Source of the DNA: Streptomyces scabiei 87.22
GTDB lineage: Bacteria; Actinomycetota; Actinomycetes; Streptomycetales; Streptomycetaceae
NCBI RefSeq assembly: GCF_000091305.1
Contig: NC_013929.1
Span: 7,502,001-7,566,000, forward strand
Length of the DNA stretch: 64,000 nucleotides
Direction of reading: 5' to 3'
Under the pieces are notes generated by a model. It saw only the letters and a list, made by a program, of their open reading frames with translations, had not been told where the DNA came from and did not search any database. Below, piece by piece: positions 60,202-64,000 of this stretch (within the stretch, counting starts at the first letter, position 1; each line of letters starts with the position of its first letter). The position numbers and the translations under genes are program-made.

Positions 60202-60270
60202 CGTGGCTGGTCGCGCCCACGCGGCGGAGCCGCATGGGTGACGGCCCCGCGCCCCTGGAGGGGGGCGCTG
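60202..60270. repeat. Dispersed Streptomyces intergenic repeat (partial)
   Basis: Contains GGTCGCGCCCACGC, a GCGGC-GGA-GCCGC hairpin (60221-60233) and GCGCCCC paired with GGGGCGC (60249-60268). The GGTCGCG and CCCCGCGCCCCT blocks recur in the repeat at 63016-63159. Similar segments are common between streptomycete genes (from memory of the group). Confidence 0.5.
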
Positions 60271-60320
60271 CACCGCCCCGGAGACATGACGGCCCCCCGG
60301 ACCCCGTAGGCTCGTTCCTC

Positions 60321-61346
60321 GTGAGTACGCGTACGGCACAGGCGGTCCGGCATGGCGGGGATGTCGTGTGTGCCGTGCGAGGGCTCACCAAGACGTATCC
60401 GGCGACCCGGGGACGCCGCGGGACACCGGGGACTCCCGAGGTGCGGGCCAACGACGCGGTGGCGCTGGAGATCCGGCGCGGTGAGATCTTCGGACTGCTC
60501 GGCCCCAACGGGGCGGGCAAGACCACGCTCGTGCGGCAGCTCACGGGACTGATGCGGCCCGACGACGGCACCGTCGAGATCCTCGGCCACGACATCGTGC
60601 GCCATCCCGAGCGGGCCGCGCGCATCCTCGCCTACCTGGGGCAGGAGTCGACCGCCCTGGACGAGCTGACCGTGGCGCTGGCCGCGGAGACCACGGGGCG
60701 GCTGCGCGGGCTGGAGGTACGACGGGCCCGGGCCGAGCGGGACGCCGTGCTGGAGGAGCTGGGGCTGACCGGGCTCGCCGCACGGCCGCTGAAGAAGCTG
60801 TCCGGCGGGCAGCGGCGGCTCGCCTGCTTCGCCACCGCGCTCGTCGGGGAGCGGCCCCTGCTGGTGCTCGACGAGCCGACCAGCGGCATGGACCCGGTGG
60901 CCCGGCGGGCCGTGTGGGCCGCCGTCGACCGCCGGCGGGCGCAGTCCGGGACGACCGTCCTGCTGGTCACCCACAACGTCATCGAGGCGGAGACCGTGCT
61001 CGACCGCGTCGCCGTCCTCGACCAGGGACGGGTCATCGCCTGCGACACCCCGGCCGGACTGAAGGAGCGGGTCGCGGGCGAGGTGCGCGTCGACCTGGTG
61101 TGGCGGGACACCGCCCCGCTGGACGTGCCCGAGGTCGCCGCGCTGCGCCCGCGCGCCGTGGAGTCCGGGCGCCGCTGGACGCTCCGGCTCGCCCCCGAGG
61201 AGGCACGCGCGGTGGTGGCCACGGTGACCGGCGGCGCCGCCTTCGTGGCGCTCGACGACTTCACCCTCGCCACGCCGAGCCTGGAGGACGTCTACCTGGC
61301 CCTCGGCGGCAGCGCGGGCAGCGCACACGGACTGGTCAAGGGGTGA
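60321..61346 (+). CDS. ABC transporter ATP-binding protein
   Basis: A 341-residue ATPase of the drug- or lipid-export (DrrA-like) type. Walker A is GPNGAGKTT (61-69), the signature is LSGGQ (160-164), Walker B LVLDEPTSGMDP (181-192) and the switch His is in VTHNVIEAE. All key residues are intact. GTG 60321 has no ribosome-binding site but TAGGCT ends eight bases upstream, suggesting a leaderless message. The permease gene follows after 106 bases, so the two form one exporter. Confidence 0.92.
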   Translation: MSTRTAQAVRHGGDVVCAVRGLTKTYPATRGRRGTPGTPEVRANDAVALEIRRGEIFGLLGPNGAGKTTLVRQLTGLMRPDDGTVEILGHDIVRHPERAARILAYLGQESTALDELTVALAAETTGRLRGLEVRRARAERDAVLEELGLTGLAARPLKKLSGGQRRLACFATALVGERPLLVLDEPTSGMDPVARRAVWAAVDRRRAQSGTTVLLVTHNVIEAETVLDRVAVLDQGRVIACDTPAGLKERVAGEVRVDLVWRDTAPLDVPEVAALRPRAVESGRRWTLRLAPEEARAVVATVTGGAAFVALDDFTLATPSLEDVYLALGGSAGSAHGLVKG

Positions 61347-61452
61347 GGGACACGGGCGTGGACCGGAGCAGGGCCGGTGCGGACGTGAACGGCAGGGCTG
61401 CCGCGGCCGTACGACAATGGGCGACAGCCGAAGCGCAGAGGAGCAGCTCGAC

Positions 61453-62277
61453 GTGAGTGTCGTACCCGCCGAGATCCTGCCGGGTCAGGCCCTGGCTGCA
61501 GAGGGGCGCGTGGAGCGCGCGGCCGCCGAGCTGGGGCCCCGCGCGCGCCTGTGGCCCTCGCTCTGCGCCGTGTACCGGGCGCAGCTGTCCCGGGCACGGG
61601 TCGCGCGGATCCCGCTGCTGTTCGTGGCCACGTTCCAGTCCGTCGGGATCATGATCCTGATGCGCGGAGTGGTGGACGGTGGGGCCGAGGCCCACGCCGT
61701 GGTCGCCGGCTCTGCGGTCCTGGTCGTCGCCTTCGTCGCCCTGAACCTGCTGGCCCAGTACTTCGGGCAGCTGCGCTCCAGCGGCGGCCTCGACCACTAC
61801 GCGACGCTGCCGGTGCCGCCGGCCGCGGTGGTGCTGGGCGCCGCGGGGGCGTACGCCTCGTTCACCGTGCCGGGGACCGTCGTGACCGCCGTCTTCGGCT
61901 GTGTGCTCTTCGGGCTGCCGGTGGCCCACCTCTGGGTGCTCGCCGCGGTGATCCCGCTCGCCGGGGCCGCGCTCGCCGGGCTCGGCGCCGCGCTGGGCCT
62001 GCTCGCCCCGCGTCCGGAACTGGCCACCGTCCTCGGGCAGCTGGGCATGTCGGCGGCGCTGCTGCTGGGCGTGCTGCCGGCCGACCGGATGCCGGGCTTC
62101 ATCCGGTTCGCACGGGACCTGCTGCCCTCGACGTACGGCGTGGAGGCCCTCGCGCGGACCTTCGGGCCGCACCCCGACTGGGCGTTCGTGCTCGGGGACC
62201 TCGCCGTGTGCGCGGGGGTCGGCGTCGTCTCGCTCGCCGTCGCCACCTGGGCGTACCGGCGGGCCGCCGTCCGGTGA
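61453..62277 (+). CDS. ABC-2 type transporter permease
   Basis: A 274-residue membrane protein, the permease partner of the preceding ATPase. Six membrane segments are visible (about 52-72, 84-104, 130-155, 165-195, 205-222, 240-262), with the ABC-2 pattern SSGGLDHYATLPV before segment 3 and LLPSTYGVEAL before the last. GTG 61453 has AGAGGAG nine bases upstream; ATG 61417 in the same frame is an alternative that would be leaderless. Substrate unknown. Confidence 0.85.
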   Translation: MSVVPAEILPGQALAAEGRVERAAAELGPRARLWPSLCAVYRAQLSRARVARIPLLFVATFQSVGIMILMRGVVDGGAEAHAVVAGSAVLVVAFVALNLLAQYFGQLRSSGGLDHYATLPVPPAAVVLGAAGAYASFTVPGTVVTAVFGCVLFGLPVAHLWVLAAVIPLAGAALAGLGAALGLLAPRPELATVLGQLGMSAALLLGVLPADRMPGFIRFARDLLPSTYGVEALARTFGPHPDWAFVLGDLAVCAGVGVVSLAVATWAYRRAAVR

Positions 62278-62311
62278 CGCGGCGCGCTGCCGGGCCTGGC
62301 ACGATGGCAGG

Positions 62312-62980
62312 GTGACCGCACCGTTGACTCCTCCTCCGCCGCCGCACAACCAGTCCCCGAACGACCCCTGGGGTCCGCCGCCCGCGGGCGGCGGGGGCGG
62401 GGCGGACCTCTGGTACGAGCCGCAGAAGCCGGCCGGTCCCGGACTGCGGACCGAGCTGACCGAGGCCGCCGTCGTCACCGTGGTCACCGCGCTGGTCGGC
62501 GGGGTGCTGCTCGGTCTGCTGTGGTGGTGGCTCGCGCCGCACGTGCCGCTCGTCTCCGACGGGTCGGCGGTCTACTTCAAGGACACCGAGGGCGAACAGG
62601 CCGTGGGGGTGGACGGAACGTTCGTCCTCCTGGCCCTCGGCGCCGGCGCGCTGTCCGCGCTCGTCGTCTTCCTGCTGCGCCGGCACGGCGGGGTGCCGCT
62701 CGTCGTGGCGCTCACCGTCGGCGGCCTGCTGGGCGGCGTACTGGCGTGGCGGCTCGGGGTCTGGCTCGGGCCCGAGACGGACGTCGCGGCGCGGGCGAAG
62801 GAGGTCGGGCAGGGGGTGACGTTCTCCGCGCCGCTGAAGCTGGCGGCGAAGGGGGCGCTGCTGGTGTGGCCGATGGCGGCGATGCTGGTGCATCTGTGCC
62901 TGACGGCGGTGTTCGGGCCCCGGGATCCGGAGCCGCCGGTGTTCGAGGACGGGCACGGTGAGGCCCTCGGCACGCGTTAG
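62312..62980 (+). CDS. Membrane protein of unknown function downstream of ABC exporter
   Basis: A 222-residue protein. A Pro/Gly-rich cytoplasmic N-terminus (1-45) precedes four membrane helices (about 50-75, 105-122, 127-148, 180-205) with an extracytoplasmic loop containing LVSDGSAVYFKDTEGEQAV. It resembles actinobacterial DUF2567-type proteins only in topology, so no family is assigned. GTG 62312 is preceded by CACGAT and no ribosome-binding site, another probable leaderless start. It lies 34 bases after the permease and may be co-transcribed. Confidence 0.75.
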   Translation: MTAPLTPPPPPHNQSPNDPWGPPPAGGGGGADLWYEPQKPAGPGLRTELTEAAVVTVVTALVGGVLLGLLWWWLAPHVPLVSDGSAVYFKDTEGEQAVGVDGTFVLLALGAGALSALVVFLLRRHGGVPLVVALTVGGLLGGVLAWRLGVWLGPETDVAARAKEVGQGVTFSAPLKLAAKGALLVWPMAAMLVHLCLTAVFGPRDPEPPVFEDGHGEALGTR

Positions 62981-63015
62981 GGGTGCGTCGTCGGGCGCGG
63001 GCCCGGTGGGGCTTC

Positions 63016-63159
63016 TCGCGCAGTTCCCCGCGCCCCTAAAAGCACCAGGCCCTGCGGGCCTGAAAGCCGAGGCCCTGCGCGCCTGAAAGCAACGGTCCTG
63101 CGGGCCTGAAAAGCGTGGGGCGCAGCCCCTGCTTTTCAGGGGCGCGGGGAACTGCGCGA
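63016..63159. repeat. Dispersed inverted repeat with an internal hairpin array
   Basis: Outer arms 63016-63044 and 63130-63159 are inverted copies (GCGCAGTTCCCCGCGCCCCT core; 22 bp perfect, one bulge, then 7 bp). Between them are three 23-bp tandem units, each a small hairpin around TGC: AGGCCC-TGC-GGGCCT in unit 1 (63047), a mismatched one in unit 2 (63070), and a G-U-compensated one in unit 3 (63093). A fourth hairpin GGGGC-GCA-GCCCC follows. The outer arms are a repeat found widely in Streptomyces intergenic DNA. It fills most of the 232-base gap between two genes and may terminate both. Confidence 0.75.
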
Positions 63160-63212
63160 CCAGCCCCCACTCACCCGCACCCGAAAACGCACCCCACCCG
63201 CACCTCGGAGAG

Positions 63213-63713
63213 TCACCCGCGGCCGATCGGCGCAGCGACCGCCTCCGTCAGTTTCCGCAGGTCCCGAGGGGCCAGCTCGACCTCCAGACCGCGCCGCCCC
63301 GCCGAGACGCAGATCGTCTCGTGGCCTTCCGCGGACGCGTCCAGCACCGTGCGGAGCCGCTTGCGCTGGCCGAGGGGGGAGATACCGCCCCGGACATAGC
63401 CCGTCGTGCGCTCCGCCAGAGCGGGATCGGCCATCGCCGCCCGCTTGCCGCCGACCGCCGTCGCCAGCGCCTTCAGGTCCAGCGAGCCCGCCACCGGCAC
63501 GACCGCGACCACGAGCGCGCCGTCGACGTCCGCCACCAGGGTCTTGAAGACCCGTTCGGGGGACACGCCCATCGCCTCGGCCGCCTCCTCGCCGTAGGAC
63601 GGATGCGCCGGATCGTGCTCGTAGGCGTGCACGGTGAAATCCACGCCCGCCGCGCTCAGGGCTACGGTCGCGGGCGTGCCGCCCGCCTGCTGCTTCTTCG
63701 ACTTCTTCGCCAT
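63213..63713 (-). CDS. ybaK: YbaK/EbsC-family Cys-tRNA(Pro) deacylase
   Basis: A 166-residue editing protein that hydrolyses mischarged Cys-tRNA(Pro). The family core shows VFKTLVADVDG (catalytic Lys), VVAVVPVAGSLDLKALA, the YVRGGISPLGQRKRL loop and ICVSAGRRGLEVEL. Length matches E. coli YbaK. The N-terminus is basic (AKKSKKQQ). It ends next to the inverted repeat and starts 18 bases after the LON-domain gene stop, so the two may be co-transcribed leftwards. Confidence 0.93.
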   Translation of the reverse strand: MAKKSKKQQAGGTPATVALSAAGVDFTVHAYEHDPAHPSYGEEAAEAMGVSPERVFKTLVADVDGALVVAVVPVAGSLDLKALATAVGGKRAAMADPALAERTTGYVRGGISPLGQRKRLRTVLDASAEGHETICVSAGRRGLEVELAPRDLRKLTEAVAAPIGRG

Positions 63714-63730
63714 CGGCCTATCCGTGTACG

Positions 63731-64000
63731 TCAGTTGAGGCTCGTCGGGCTCCGCGTCAGCTCCGACGCGGGCAACGACGGCAGACTACGGATGATGGCG
63801 GACTCGGCGCGCAGGAGTTTCAGCTCGTCCCGCAGCCGGGACGCCGTGTCGGGGGCCTGCAGCAGCCGCTGCTTGGCGGGCGTGTCGAGCATCATCGCGG
63901 CGGCGACCAGGTACGAGACGACGGCCGGCTCGTCCGGCAGGTCCGCACCCGTGGACAACGAACGCTCGCGGGCGCCCGCGAGCCGCTTCTGGTACTGGCG
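63731..64000 (-). CDS. LON substrate-binding domain protein, C-terminal part
   Basis: The frame enters from the right edge; 89 residues are seen. The pattern LPDEPAVVSYLVAAAMMLD followed by PAKQRLLQAPDTASRLRDEL is the C-terminal helical half of the Lon N-terminal (LON/PUA-like) domain found in stand-alone actinobacterial proteins. The TTG at 63958 inside it is not the start, because homologous sequence (YQKRLAGARER) continues upstream. Function is unknown; it lacks the Lon protease parts in what is visible. Confidence 0.78.
   Translation of the reverse strand, partial: RQYQKRLAGARERSLSTGADLPDEPAVVSYLVAAAMMLDTPAKQRLLQAPDTASRLRDELKLLRAESAIIRSLPSLPASELTRSPTSLN

Overview
The window is chromosomal DNA of a streptomycete. 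The evidence is very high GC with G/C-ending codons, frequent GTG starts, GTGA/ATGA stop-start overlaps, and the Streptomyces order of the division and cell-wall (dcw) cluster: rsmH-ftsL-ftsI-murE-murF-mraY-murD-ftsW-murG-ftsQ-ftsZ-pgeF(ylmD)-ylmE-sepF-ylmG-divIVA. This is core chromosome with one insertion sequence. I see no prophage, CRISPR array, rRNA or tRNA.

Layout. 1-9.5 kb: the end of metF, a membrane protein with a Gly/Tyr/Gln-rich tail, a phytoene-desaturase-like oxidoreductase facing a 22-bp palindrome, a three-gene leftward operon (ABC-like ATPase with a degenerate P-loop, YhgE/Pip membrane protein, TetR regulator) headed by a near-perfect operator, a HEPN-domain protein, a methyltransferase and a DUF3040 protein. 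9.7-15.5 kb: a leftward moxR-DUF58-transglutaminase operon and a beta-carbonic anhydrase. 15.7-33.9 kb: the dcw cluster on the plus strand, ending at a strong terminator. It makes lipid II precursors (MurE/F/D, MraY, MurG), polymerises septal peptidoglycan (FtsW/FtsI), builds the Z-ring and divisome (FtsZ, SepF, FtsQ, FtsL, YlmG) and drives polar growth (DivIVA). murC, ddl, ftsA and mraZ are not in it.

34-42.6 kb: ileS (minus) with a T-box leader that can hide its Shine-Dalgarno sequence, then a TraR/DksA zinc-finger protein with a histone-H1-like Lys/Ala tail, lspA, a RluD-type pseudouridine synthase, a GNAT acetyltransferase and a Na+/H+ antiporter. 42.6-47.3 kb: an MscS-type channel, a dienelactone-hydrolase-like protein whose stop codon lies in the CTAG flanking an IS982-family element, and a Tat-exported PhoD phosphatase. 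47.4-54.7 kb: a large LuxR-type (LAL) ATPase regulator, a lipoprotein, a DsbA-like thiol oxidoreductase, an integral membrane protein and a DUF2252 protein. 54.9-64 kb: dnaE, a 54-residue basic protein, an NYN-domain protein, an ABC exporter pair with a membrane protein, a dispersed inverted repeat, a YbaK-type deacylase and the end of a LON-domain protein.

The most notable non-coding signals are the ileS T-box with its sequestrator, paired hairpins in front of ftsL, a 16-codon ORF with a strong ribosome-binding site overlapping the ftsW start, the inverted repeat in the ftsZ leader, and several palindromes and structured leaders in the flanks. The most notable protein feature is the swapped GAHH signature in IleRS. 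I see no clearly new multi-gene system. The closest candidates are the degenerate-ATPase/YhgE/TetR module and the adjacent HEPN protein.
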